Positions 31,536 to 41,900 of a stretch of DNA of 64,000 bases are shown here, piece by piece. A model generated the notes under the pieces. The model was not told the DNA's origin and searched no databases. It saw only the letters and a program-made list of their open reading frames with translations. The translations under genes and the position numbers were made by a program. Within the stretch, counting starts at the first letter, position 1. Every line of letters begins with the position of its first letter. The stretch comes from JALOLV01 sp046295175 (GTDB lineage: Bacteria; Bacteroidota; Bacteroidia; Cytophagales; Spirosomataceae), in the NCBI GenBank assembly GCA_046295175.1, contig JBKBNY010000008.1, forward strand, positions 226,100-290,099, read 5' to 3'.

Positions 31536-32579
31536 TTACTGACTTACTACATAACTAATATTGACCCTAATTCGTTTCGATGTACCTGCTTGAAGTTTCT
31601 CGAAAGCCTTCGGCGAAAGGCGAATTGCGGCATCACCAGAGGGTAATTTACCGATGACTTTCACCCAAACCGAAGCCCCGTTTGTGCTGTTTTTTACCTG
31701 AATGAGTGTTCCGATTGGAGCCGTCGGGTGCAATGCCAAAAGTTTTGTTGTATTATCTGAGCCAATGGCTTCGGCTATCCCTTCTTCGGTAACTTTACGC
31801 CCTCCGCCCGCATTCGGAATCGGATTTGCTTTCGTTGGTGTACCAGTCGTTGGTTTGCCTTTACTGGCTTCGCCAGCGGGTCCTTGAGCCACTTTCGCAG
31901 TATCGTTTTTAGGTTTTGCAGCAGCAACTACCGTATTTGTTTTCTGAATGACGAGCTTCTGATTCAATTTTAGCGTATCGCTCTTGAGGTTATTCCACTG
32001 GCGAATCTGCCACACATAAACATTGTATTTTTTACCAATTGTATAGAGGTTCTCTTTTGCAGCAACGGTATGTACTTTTGCTCCCGCAGGTACTGCAACT
32101 GGCTTATTAGCCACAACTGGCGGCTGCTCTTTTGGGTTCTTCGGAACTGCCTTTTTGCCTACAACTTTGGGCGAATCTACCTTTACGGGTTCTTGTTTAG
32201 GCTCGGTTACCGAGTCTTTCTTCGGAGTTGCTTCTGGAATATCAATTACCTCGATTCCGTTTTCGTCAAGATTCTTAACTTCTCTTTCTTTGGGTTCGGG
32301 AACTACCGCAACAATTGTAGGAGCTTTTTTGGTAGGAATATATATTAATTGACTAATACTAAGTTTTTTTTGCCCTTTCAATTCTGGATTTGAAGCATAG
32401 AAGTCATTCTTCGAGCATCCGTAGCGTTTGAGCAATGCCGAGATTGTTTCACCCGATTCGATTTGATGAACAATAAAATTTTTTCCGTTTCTTCTTTCTG
32501 TTCTTAGCGAATCAACAACACCTGCCAAAGCACAATTATAAGAAAGCAACAATATAAGAGTACTACATAATAATCTCAT
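31536..32579 (-). CDS. LysM domain cell-wall protein
   Basis: 347 residues, signal peptide MRLLCSTLILLLSYNCALAG. Two LysM peptidoglycan-binding domains are seen: about 35-85 (FIVHQIESGETISALLKRYG) and 170-215 (HTVAAKENLYTIGKKYNVYVWQIRQWNNL), joined by a Pro/Lys/Val-rich linker. A C-terminal domain (about 260-347, ALHPTAPIGTLIQVKNSTNGASVWVKVIGKLP) resembles the double-psi beta barrel of RlpA-like proteins. It is probably a periplasmic cell-wall-associated factor. The kdsB gene is divergent. Confidence 0.88.
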   Translation of the reverse strand: MRLLCSTLILLLSYNCALAGVVDSLRTERRNGKNFIVHQIESGETISALLKRYGCSKNDFYASNPELKGQKKLSISQLIYIPTKKAPTIVAVVPEPKEREVKNLDENGIEVIDIPEATPKKDSVTEPKQEPVKVDSPKVVGKKAVPKNPKEQPPVVANKPVAVPAGAKVHTVAAKENLYTIGKKYNVYVWQIRQWNNLKSDTLKLNQKLVIQKTNTVVAAAKPKNDTAKVAQGPAGEASKGKPTTGTPTKANPIPNAGGGRKVTEEGIAEAIGSDNTTKLLALHPTAPIGTLIQVKNSTNGASVWVKVIGKLPSGDAAIRLSPKAFEKLQAGTSKRIRVNISYVVSQ

Positions 32580-32745
32580 CTTCGGTCATATTCATGGGGA
32601 TTGACGCAAATTTAAAGAAAAAAACGAAGAATATTTTGAAATCTTGTAAATTAGGGGCGTAAATAAATGAGTGTATCAAAGAATATTTGCGATTGGCCAT
32701 GAGAATTTCGGAATATTCTTTGTCAGAATCACTCTCTTTTGACCT

Positions 32746-33492
32746 ATGAAAATACTTGCAGTTATTCCAGCACGTTTTGCATCGAGCCGATTTCCGGGTA
32801 AACCTCTCGTCGAAATCGCGGGCAAAACCATGATTCAGCGTGTATATGAACAGGTAATGAAAGCCAAAGACATACAAAAGGTGGTAGTTGCGACCGACGA
32901 CGCTCGTATCTTAAACCATGTCATGGAGTTTGGAGGAAATGCCGTGATGACCTCAGCCGACCACGTAAATGGTACCGAACGAGTCGAAGAAGCTTTTCAG
33001 AAATCGGGCGGAGCGAGTAAGTTTGATTTTGTGGTAAATATCCAAGGCGATGAGCCATTTATTCATCCCGAAACGATTGATAATCTCATCGAAACGCTTG
33101 ATTTTAAGGTAGAAATTGCAACAGCCGTTAAAAGAATTGACACCTACGAAGATTTGTTTAATCCCAATGTCGTGAAGGCGGTTGTAACCATGCGGAAATT
33201 TGCTCTTTATTTTAGCCGTCAGGCGGTGCCTTATCTACGAGACTATGACCCAACCGAGTGGCTTAATCACGGGACATTCTACCGGCACTACGGCATTTAT
33301 GCATATCGTTCGGATGTACTCGAACAAATCGTAAAAATACCTGTTTCAATTCTCGAAAACACCGAAAAATTAGAGCAACTTCGTTGGCTCGGCTATGGCT
33401 ATAAAATAAAGGTGGTAGAAACCGAACACGACAGTATCGGGATTGATACCGTAGAAGATTTGATGAAAGTGAAGGATATTGTCAACCCCTGA
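32746..33492 (+). CDS. kdsB: 3-deoxy-manno-octulosonate cytidylyltransferase
   Basis: 248 residues, full length. It begins MKILAVIPARFASSRFPGKPL, the nucleotide-binding loop of CMP-Kdo synthetase, and has VVVATDD, FVVNIQGDEPF and the C-terminal IGIDTVEDL. It activates Kdo with CTP for lipopolysaccharide inner-core synthesis in the cytoplasm. It appears monocistronic. Confidence 0.96.
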   Translation: MKILAVIPARFASSRFPGKPLVEIAGKTMIQRVYEQVMKAKDIQKVVVATDDARILNHVMEFGGNAVMTSADHVNGTERVEEAFQKSGGASKFDFVVNIQGDEPFIHPETIDNLIETLDFKVEIATAVKRIDTYEDLFNPNVVKAVVTMRKFALYFSRQAVPYLRDYDPTEWLNHGTFYRHYGIYAYRSDVLEQIVKIPVSILENTEKLEQLRWLGYGYKIKVVETEHDSIGIDTVEDLMKVKDIVNP

Positions 33493-33642
33493 ATTTGGAA
33501 AACAAATCGAGTGGTGAGACAACTAACCGTTTCAACGGTTTATACAAAATCGTATCTTATCTTTAACATTCTTTAACACAACATTTTCGAGTCGTTTCCG
33601 TTCAATCTTTACAGATAACCAACAGTAAATACTAAATAGCTT

Positions 33643-35205
33643 ATGCAATATTCAATCCTCTGGGCCGACGACGAAATTGATTTATTAAAACCATACGTAT
33701 TATTTCTCCGCAACAAAGGCTACGAGGTTACGCCCGTACCGAGTGGTGCCGATGCCATTGATAAAGTAGAAACCGAACGATTCGACGTGGTGTTCCTCGA
33801 CGAAATGATGCCCGGCATGACAGGCCTCGAAACCCTCGCTCAGATTAAGCAAATGAAGCCAAATCTGCCAGTTGTGATGATTACGAAGTCGGAAGAAGAA
33901 AGGATTATGGACGAAGCCATCGGCTCAAAAATCGCCGATTATTTGATAAAACCGATTAATCAAAACCAAATTCTACTTTCACTCAAAAAAATTCTTGATA
34001 ACAAACGCTTGGTTTCGGAGCGTACCAATATCGGCTATCAGCAAGATTTCAGAAATATTGCAATGCAATACCAAGACCGAATCGGTCATGAAGAATGGAC
34101 TGATATTTACAAAAAGCTGATTTTTTGGGAATTAGAATTAGATAAAGCCGCCGATAAAAGCATGGAGCAGGTTCTCGAAATGCAGAAAGCCGAGGCAAAT
34201 TCTAACTTTACAAAATTTATCGAGGATAATTACGAAGACTGGCTCAATGACCCTAAAGCTGAAAAACCGTTGATGTCGCATCAGTTGATGAAGAAAAAGG
34301 TTTTTCCATTAGTGCAAGATAACTCGCCATTGTTCTTTTTGTTGATTGATAATCTCAGATATGACCAATGGAAGGTCATCGAAGAAATCATCGGTGATTA
34401 TTTCAATGTAGAAGAAGAAAGCGACTATTACGCCATCTTGCCGACTGCTACTTCTTTTGCTCGAAATGCGATTTTTTCGGGAATGATGCCTTCGGATATG
34501 GCGAGATTTCACCCCGACCTTTGGGTAAATGACGAAGGCGAAAACGAAGATGCTTTGAACAACAACGAGGCCGAATTTTTGAAACGCCAGATTGATAAAA
34601 ATCGCTTAAATATCAATTTCTCATACCATAAAATCCTGAATATCAATCAAGGAAAAGCATTGGTCGATAATTTCAATAATCTGCTCAAAAACCCATTGAT
34701 TGCGGTTGTGTATAACTTTGTGGATATGCTCTCGCACGCTCGTACCGAAATGGGGATGATTAAAGAACTCGCTCCCGACGAGTCGGCATATCGTTCGATT
34801 ACGAAATCGTGGGTTGAGCATTCGCCTTTGATGGATTTATTGAAGAAAATTTCGGATAAAAAAGCCCGACTTATCATCACAACCGACCACGGGATGATTC
34901 GAGTGAGAAATCCGAAGAGAATTGTAGGCGATAGAAACGTAAACACCAATTTACGCTACAAACAAGGCCGAAACCTAAACCTCGACGACAAAGCCGACCA
35001 CGTTTTGGTGGTGCGTCAGCCAGAGCGATTTATGTTGCCTAAGCCGAATGTATCGACCTCGTATATGTTTACAACCGAAGATTATTTCTTTGCGTACCCC
35101 AATAATTACAACCATTACGTCAATCATTACCGAGATACTTTTCAGCACGGAGGCGTTTCGCTCGAAGAGATGATTGTGCCGTTTGTGTATCTGACCGCAA
35201 AATAA
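33643..35205 (+). CDS. porX: T9SS signal transducer PorX
   Basis: 520 residues. An N-terminal receiver (about 1-120) has ILWADDEIDLL, phospho-Asp in VVFLDEMMPG and Lys in LIKPI. A helical linker leads to a PglZ-type alkaline-phosphatase-superfamily domain (about 210-520, FLLIDNLRYDQWKVIEEI, ILPTATSFARNAIFSGMMP, IITTDHGMIR, DTFQHGGVSLEEMIVPF) holding the metal ligands. This architecture is specific to PorX, which with PorY and SigP controls type IX secretion genes. The window also contains T9SS cargo genes. Confidence 0.95.
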   Translation: MQYSILWADDEIDLLKPYVLFLRNKGYEVTPVPSGADAIDKVETERFDVVFLDEMMPGMTGLETLAQIKQMKPNLPVVMITKSEEERIMDEAIGSKIADYLIKPINQNQILLSLKKILDNKRLVSERTNIGYQQDFRNIAMQYQDRIGHEEWTDIYKKLIFWELELDKAADKSMEQVLEMQKAEANSNFTKFIEDNYEDWLNDPKAEKPLMSHQLMKKKVFPLVQDNSPLFFLLIDNLRYDQWKVIEEIIGDYFNVEEESDYYAILPTATSFARNAIFSGMMPSDMARFHPDLWVNDEGENEDALNNNEAEFLKRQIDKNRLNINFSYHKILNINQGKALVDNFNNLLKNPLIAVVYNFVDMLSHARTEMGMIKELAPDESAYRSITKSWVEHSPLMDLLKKISDKKARLIITTDHGMIRVRNPKRIVGDRNVNTNLRYKQGRNLNLDDKADHVLVVRQPERFMLPKPNVSTSYMFTTEDYFFAYPNNYNHYVNHYRDTFQHGGVSLEEMIVPFVYLTAK

Positions 35206-35213
35206 GCGAACCA

Positions 35214-35249
35214 TACCGAGGCGAGGTTAATGACGCCTTCGCCTTGGTA
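35214..35249. terminator. Hairpin between convergent porX and phosphoesterase genes
   Basis: A 13-bp stem with two G-T pairs formed by ACCGAGGCGAGG and CCTTCGCCTTGGT, in the 48-bp gap after porX. T runs are weak on both strands. Confidence 0.45.
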
Positions 35250-35253
35250 CTTC

Positions 35254-36081
35254 TTAAAAAACGATTTCTACGCCTTGCTGGGCGGTTTCTTCTTCGGGCA
35301 GAATATCATTATTATCCCACAGACCCGTCAACAAAGTCTCCGAATACGAAAAAGGCAATCCGTTTTCGTGCATTTGCTGATTAGCCTCGCCGGCATCGTA
35401 TTCGTACGAACAAAACTGATACGAAAATTCGCCTTCGGCATCATCCAAAATCAAATACCAAACTCTTGGAGTTCCGTCATTGGCAGGCATTCCTATCACG
35501 CCTGCGTTTAGCCAGATTTTTCCGTTTCGTTCGTCGGCAAATGGCAATCCACAATGCCCCCCAATGATTACATCGGCTTGGGTCTGGTCAAAATTCCTTT
35601 GTTTGATTTCCCAATCGGTAGATTTAAAGATAAATTCAGAAATATTATCATCCGAACCGTGCAAAACATGCACTTTCTTTCCTGCATATTCAAAAACGAT
35701 TCTTTCGGGTAGATTTTCGAGATAAGTAATGTTTCGTGGAGTCATTTTCATGACCGAATACGGAAACCACTGTTTTGCAAAAATATCGCAGCGGCTATTC
35801 TCCGAAAAATTACAACCACAATCATCCGAGCCATTGACAATATTTTGCTCAACATTACCCTGAATAGCGTGGATTCCCCAGTCTTCGATTACATCAAGGC
35901 ATTCGCTCGGCGAAGCACAATAACCCACAATATCGCCAGTACAAATGATATTTTGCGGCGAAATACCCAAGTTTTTGGCTATTTGGATGAATTCTTCGAG
36001 CGATTGATAATTTGAATAAACACCACCCAAAATCAAGGTTTTTCCACTAAGCTTTCCGATATTTTTTACTTTATGATTCAC
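35254..36081 (-). CDS. Variant metallophosphoesterase family protein
   Basis: About 275 residues. The fold is that of YfcE-like phosphoesterases, but metal motifs are altered: GGVYSN instead of GDxHxN, CTGDIVGYC retained, IQGNVEQN instead of GNHD, and GGHCGLPF instead of GHTHxP. A cysteine motif, DDCGCNF, is added. These changes look conserved in a subfamily rather than decay. No ATG is near the domain start; GTG at 36081, overlapping the symporter stop by 11 bp, seems better than the ATG at 36120. It is last in a susC-susD-symporter unit. Confidence 0.72.
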   Translation of the reverse strand: MNHKVKNIGKLSGKTLILGGVYSNYQSLEEFIQIAKNLGISPQNIICTGDIVGYCASPSECLDVIEDWGIHAIQGNVEQNIVNGSDDCGCNFSENSRCDIFAKQWFPYSVMKMTPRNITYLENLPERIVFEYAGKKVHVLHGSDDNISEFIFKSTDWEIKQRNFDQTQADVIIGGHCGLPFADERNGKIWLNAGVIGMPANDGTPRVWYLILDDAEGEFSYQFCSYEYDAGEANQQMHENGLPFSYSETLLTGLWDNNDILPEEETAQQGVEIVF

Positions 36082-37423
36082 CTTTCTTCTTGAATAAAAT
36101 TGGTAATAAAAACACAGCAAAACAAACGATTGTTCCGAAAAGATTGATGCTCAATAAATCGGCATATTTTCCGGATGTAAAGACCATAAAATCGGGAACG
36201 GGATAAAACACCATCCAAAATCCAAATAAAATACCAGCAATAACCGAATTAAAATAGGATATTTTGGGAGCATCGAGGTTCCAGAATACAAAAATCGGAG
36301 CTAAACCCATCACCATCGTACCGCTAATGGTTGTAGCCGATAAGATTTCGGGATTGAACAAAATCGGAATCGTACCCACAACCGCAATCGTAATCATCGT
36401 GAGCCTTGCCTTTGAGACACTAATACCCTTCTCTTTGAGTAAATCTATATGCACCAGCTTGGCGGTTGAGGTAAACGTCGAGTCGATTGTGGCGGCTGCT
36501 GATGTCAGCATGATGGTGTTCATAACCAACAAAAGGGTTGTTCCGAAAAACTTGGCAACGCTGATAGTGGCAGGTGCATCGAGTTGCTGCGATTTGGCAA
36601 AAATCCCGACAAAACTAAATAAAATGATACAAACTGCCCCAATGATAGTCGAGAAAGTGTACGATTTTAGCGTTGTTTTAGGATTTGCAATGAATCCTCT
36701 ATCGGTCAGGATTGGGTCATGAAAAGGATAACTCATTACCTGAATAATCGCTACAAAAAATAGGTTAAGTCCGTGTTCCATTTTCCACTCACCACTTTGC
36801 AGAAAAGTGCTTACTCCTCCTTCGGTTTTGGGAATAATGTATATCAAAATCATCGCCATCAACAACACAAAAAAGGCCATCTGAATGAGGTCGGTGATGA
36901 TGGAGGTTCGCATGCCACCTTTGAGCGTGTAGGCCAGCGTAAGCAAAGTAAAGACAATCAGCGAAGCGAAGTATTGTGTACTGCCTTTTTCGCCAAAATA
37001 ACTCCCCACAATCATGGTATTCGACCAGATTTCGTTGAGCAGTCGAAACGTAATCAAAACCGTAAAAAGAGCGACGGCTGCGTTGCCGTATTTGGTTTGT
37101 AAAAAGTGATGGATGCTCTTGAAACCGCCTTTGGTTCGCATCTGATAGATAACTAAACCCGCCACAATAAACGAAAGATAGTAACCTGCATAAGCCACTC
37201 CGCCCACGATACCAAACTGAAAACCCAAGTCGGCGGCATTGGTGATAGACTTGGCAAAAAGCCAACAAATAACCATGCTGCTCGTCAGTAAAAAAGCATC
37301 GGGTTGTTTATCGTCTTTGCTTCCTCTGAAAAAATCGTTTACTTTATTCGACCACGGCGAAATCATGAATAACCCGATATTGACCAATATCATAATTATC
37401 CATTGCCACGAGATTGTATCCAT
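36071..37423 (-). CDS. Sodium:solute symporter family transporter
   Basis: 450 residues with 11-13 membrane helices in the LeuT-type SSS pattern: GFQFGIVGGVAYAGYYLSFIVAG, FLQTKYGN, TLAYTLKGGMRTSIITDLIQ and AAATIDSTFTSTAKLVH, the last carrying the sodium-site serines and threonines. It imports a small solute by sodium coupling. It lies 52 bp after susD and overlaps the phosphoesterase gene, so it probably moves the product gathered by the SusCD pair. Substrate unknown. Confidence 0.88.
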   Translation of the reverse strand: MDTISWQWIIMILVNIGLFMISPWSNKVNDFFRGSKDDKQPDAFLLTSSMVICWLFAKSITNAADLGFQFGIVGGVAYAGYYLSFIVAGLVIYQMRTKGGFKSIHHFLQTKYGNAAVALFTVLITFRLLNEIWSNTMIVGSYFGEKGSTQYFASLIVFTLLTLAYTLKGGMRTSIITDLIQMAFFVLLMAMILIYIIPKTEGGVSTFLQSGEWKMEHGLNLFFVAIIQVMSYPFHDPILTDRGFIANPKTTLKSYTFSTIIGAVCIILFSFVGIFAKSQQLDAPATISVAKFFGTTLLLVMNTIMLTSAAATIDSTFTSTAKLVHIDLLKEKGISVSKARLTMITIAVVGTIPILFNPEILSATTISGTMVMGLAPIFVFWNLDAPKISYFNSVIAGILFGFWMVFYPVPDFMVFTSGKYADLLSINLFGTIVCFAVFLLPILFKKKGES

Positions 37424-37475
37424 GCGTAAATTAGGGTTATTGTTTGTGGGAATTGCTCAGATGTACCCGTTTTGA

Positions 37476-38918
37476 TTAATTATCCCACCAAACGGGCGAA
37501 TTCATACTATTTTTATTGGTTTTGGCCGATGCTTCTTTAAAGTTAGCATTGTTTAGGGCATCTTCGCTGGTTGGGTAAGGAATCCGAACCGGAATAAGGT
37601 TTTGATTTAAACTTGCCGAAATTGTCTTGAGTTTCGGAAAACCCGTGCGGCGGTATTCAATCCAGCCTTCGTAACCATTGATGATATTGGCCAACCATTT
37701 TTGGGTAATAATCTGCTCGATTGGGTTTGCACCGCCAACTTTATAGGCAGCGGCACCCGTTTTTAGGTAATTTTCTGGTACAACCGAATACCAATAGTCA
37801 AAAGCCTGTTTTACACCAGTTTCATAAAAACTCTTGGCATCGGCAGTTATTAAACCACTTTCGGCAGCTTCGGCTATCAAGAAATTCATCTCAAAACTGG
37901 TCAGAAAATTGGCTTTTAGGCGGCCTGCATCTTCTCTAAAAATCCGACCCGAAAATGAGTAATTACCAACCGAAATTGACAATTTTGAAGCATCTGGTCC
38001 ATTCAGTAATCCTTTGTAGAGATTTGGATTGTTGGCAGTCGGGCGAAAGAAAACCTGCTTGCGTGGGTCTTCGAGTTTATTTAAGATTTCTTCGACTGTC
38101 TCCGACATAATAAACAGATTATAATCGCCGATTCGAGCCGTTGCCATTCTGAAATTATTGGGTTGAGATGCCGTAAATGCATAAACCGCATTTTGCGAAG
38201 CATCTTTGATAAAATCGCCCTCGGCATAGATTTGTTTAAGTTGGTCGGCTACGTTTTCCTTGCCCGAAATACGCATCAAATACTTGAATTTCAACGAATT
38301 AGCCAGCCGTCTCCACTTCGCTAAATCACCATTGAAAATAATATCGCCTTGTAGTTTGGTCGCTCCTTTGTAATTTTTAATGGCATTGATAGCCGTGTTG
38401 AGGTTATCAATGATTCCGCCTTTTGCCAAATAAATATCTCTTTGGGCATCGTATTTTGGGGTTACATTACCTTCTTTGCCTTTGAGTGCCTCGCTGTAAG
38501 GTACATCGCCGTATAAATCGGTCAAAGTTGCCGTGAGATACGCTTTATAAATCAAGGCTGGACCTTCGTAAACATTGTAAGCAAGATTTGTCCGTGATTT
38601 GGTCAATAAAATCTCGTTATCGCGTAAATTTTCGTACAAAAAAGGCCACGGGTTGCCGCCATACTGAGGCTCTGTTAGGCTGTGGCGGTCGAATAAATTG
38701 AAGTCGATAGCCGTAAATAATTGCCCCAACAGATTACCCGCCACAAAACCCTCGTAAGACATTTGGTCGGCGTAATCGAACAGCACTTTGCGAAACAACA
38801 ACTCGGGCTGAACATCGACAGGGGCTGCCGGATTGATATTGAGTTTCTCGAAATCGTTGGTACAGCTAACCGCCCCAAGCATCAGAAACACCACGATATA
38901 TTGAAATATTTTCTTCAT
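37476..38918 (-). CDS. SusD/RagB-like outer membrane lipoprotein
   Basis: 480 residues with lipoprotein signal MKKIFQYIVVFLMLGAVSC. The start of the mature protein, DFEKLNINPAAPVDVQPELLF, and internal motifs LTDLYGDVPYSEAL, FLIAEAAESGL and WLANIINGYEGWIEYRRTGFPKL are those of the SusD-like type-2 group. It is the surface lid that binds ligand for the SusC channel encoded 13 bp upstream. Confidence 0.92.
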   Translation of the reverse strand: MKKIFQYIVVFLMLGAVSCTNDFEKLNINPAAPVDVQPELLFRKVLFDYADQMSYEGFVAGNLLGQLFTAIDFNLFDRHSLTEPQYGGNPWPFLYENLRDNEILLTKSRTNLAYNVYEGPALIYKAYLTATLTDLYGDVPYSEALKGKEGNVTPKYDAQRDIYLAKGGIIDNLNTAINAIKNYKGATKLQGDIIFNGDLAKWRRLANSLKFKYLMRISGKENVADQLKQIYAEGDFIKDASQNAVYAFTASQPNNFRMATARIGDYNLFIMSETVEEILNKLEDPRKQVFFRPTANNPNLYKGLLNGPDASKLSISVGNYSFSGRIFREDAGRLKANFLTSFEMNFLIAEAAESGLITADAKSFYETGVKQAFDYWYSVVPENYLKTGAAAYKVGGANPIEQIITQKWLANIINGYEGWIEYRRTGFPKLKTISASLNQNLIPVRIPYPTSEDALNNANFKEASAKTNKNSMNSPVWWDN

Positions 38919-38931
38919 TTTGGTTCAGTTT

Positions 38932-41900
38932 TTAGAATGTAATTCCCAATTTAACACCCATACTACGGGTTGTCGGGTAGCTCATGTCTTCGACTCCCGC
39001 CATCGTTCTTTGCCCTTGAAAACCGAATTGTTCGGGGTCGAAATGCGGAATCTTGCTAAATGCGTAGAGATTACGCCCCACCAAAGAGATATTGATGCTC
39101 TCGATACGTTTCTTGAAGATAATTTTGGGTAATTGATAACCAATCATCACCTCACGAATTTTGAGATAAGAGGCATCGTAAGTGTTATTTTCTTCGTGGT
39201 TGCGGTCGTAAAACATTCGGTAGTAAGTTTCGGCATTCAAAGCAACAGTATTAGGTTGATAAACCGGTTTATCGGCAGTACCAACATTTACCACACCTTT
39301 GGCTACGATACCTGCATCGGGGCGGTCGGCGGTTTCGATTAATTGCCCTGCCACAGCCGCCAACGCCAACGAACGAGAAACCAATTTGCCGCCTTGTCGC
39401 CAATCGAGTAGAAAACTCAACTGAAAATCTTTGTAGTTGAATACGTTGTTCAATCCTACCATAAAGTCGGGGTTATAATTTCCGAGTTTTATGAGGTTGT
39501 TATTCACAATGTATCGTCCGGTTTTATCGAGTACAAATTCTCCGTTTTCATTTTTAAGATAGCCCGTTCCGTACATATCGCCCATTCGACCGCCTTCTTT
39601 TACCTGATACCAAACGGTTTGATTGACGTTATCGTAGATTCGGTTATAGGCCAATGTAATGGTCTGTCCAGCAATCGGTAGTTTCTCGACGATATTGCGG
39701 TATGTTGTAAAATTAAATATAGTTCTCCACGAAAACTGGCTTGTTTTGACTGGTAAAATGTCTAAAACTGCCTCAAAACCTTTGCTTCTGACGGCTCCAC
39801 CATTGATACTCTGTTGGGTGTATCCCGAAGAAATCGCAATCGGAAGCGAGATAATTTGGTTTTTATTGAGGGCATCAAAATACGTTAAATCTAATTTGAT
39901 TTTATCATTGAAGAATCGCACATCTACCCCAAACTCAGCCGAACTGATACTTTCGGGTTTGAGATTGGCGTTAGGAATCTGACTTTGGTCGCTAAAGGTC
40001 GGTAATCCTCCCACTGGTGTGCGTGCCTGAAATGTCCCGATTGTCTGAAACGGACTCGTATCGTTGCCGACTTGTGCGTAGCTCGCACGTAGCTTCAAGA
40101 AAGAGATGGCCTGCGGCAATTGGGTAATATTCGACAAAACAAAACCTGCCGAAACCGACGGATAAAAAAACGATGTATTTGCCGATGAAGTTGCCGTAGC
40201 CAATGCACTCGACCAATCGTTTCGGCCAGTAATATCCAAAAACAAAAAGTCTCTAAAACTCAATTTGGCTACTCCATAAAGGCTATTGATACGCTTGGTA
40301 GCTGCATTTTGGAAGTATTCGAGCGGAGAAGCGGCATTAGACAACGAATATACCCCAGGCTGTGCCAACGAAAGCGTTTGGGTTTGTTCCATCGTTGCTT
40401 TTTGGTCCATGCGGTTTCCACCTAAAGAGACATCAACATTGAAATCGTTGAACGATTTGTTGTAATTCAGCAAAAAATCTGAGTTAATTTCTCGATAAAA
40501 GACATTCTGCTCGGCATAAGCACCCGTCTTGAAACGATTTGAACTGTAAGCACGCCTAAAAGTGCGGTCTTCGTTTTGGTAATCCATACCCGTACGAACG
40601 GTCAGCGAAAGTGCTGGAGTAAACTCATAACGTGCCGAAAGATTACCAAATACTCTATCGCGATTGAATCCATTGCGGTTTTCGTAAAGCGTAAAATACG
40701 GATTATCGAAAAATGTATAATTGTACGAATACTGCTGAACATTCTCTAAACCCGGTTGCCAGTAATTCTTGAGTGGCTCAATATTATTTGAGCGGCCAAA
40801 CCAAGCCACCATCGCATAATTGATATTCTCCGAACCATATTTTGTAGCTGGGCGATTACTGCTACCCGAATTGACATAATTGATATTTGAGGTAAATTTT
40901 AATCTACTCGTAGGATTAAACGTCATGGCGGTAGCAATCGTACGGCGTTTTAGGTCAACCCCCGGAATATACGATTTACTATCTAAATCGGTCATTGATA
41001 ACCGAAAACTACCTCTATCGTTACCCGCCGAAATAGCTAAATTATTGATGAATGTACGGCCTGTCTGATAAAAATCTTTGAGGTTATCGGGATACGCCAC
41101 AAAAGGTGTTGGAGTAATTGGCAATCCACCGTGAATCGCCACATCGCCAGCCCTAACAACTCGACCATCTGGAAGCGTGACTGGGCTATCGTATTGTGGC
41201 AAACTCAGACCAGTATTCATTTTTGGCCCGTAGCTATATGTGATGTTATCGTTGATACCACCACCGAGTCCGTCTTTGTAGGCATATTGTCCGCTATTTC
41301 CTAATCCGTAAGTATTCTGAAAAACAGGTAACTGAAACGGTGTTTCGGCAAATGTGGTACTGTTGAATGACACTCCCAACCCTTTGGTATTTGAGCCAGT
41401 TTTGGTTTTGATGATAATGACACCATTTGAGGCACGAGTGCCGTATAATGCCGCCGCCGATGGGCCTTTCAGAACAGTTACCGATTCAATATCGTCGGGG
41501 TTTACTTCCATCGCTCCATTGCCAAAATCTACCTCCATAAAACCATTGGCGTCGTCGTTTACTACATTGACAACGGTGCTGTTGTTAATCGGGATTCCGT
41601 CAACTACAAAAAGTGGATTGGCATTGGTAAACGACGCCTCGCCTCTGATGCTTATACGTGTGGTTGAGCCAACGCCCGTCGAGCCGCCCGTAATCGTTAC
41701 ACCAGCCACTCGGCCAGCCAAATTATCTAAAAAATTAGGCGATTTTACTTTGCTTATTTCTTTGGTATCGACCTGCTGAACGGCGTATCCGAGGTTTTTA
41801 GATTGCCTTTCGAGACCGAGGGCTGTTACCACTACTTCGCTCAACAATTCGCCTCCTACCAGTAATATCTTTAAATCAGACAAGTTCCCAATCGAAACCT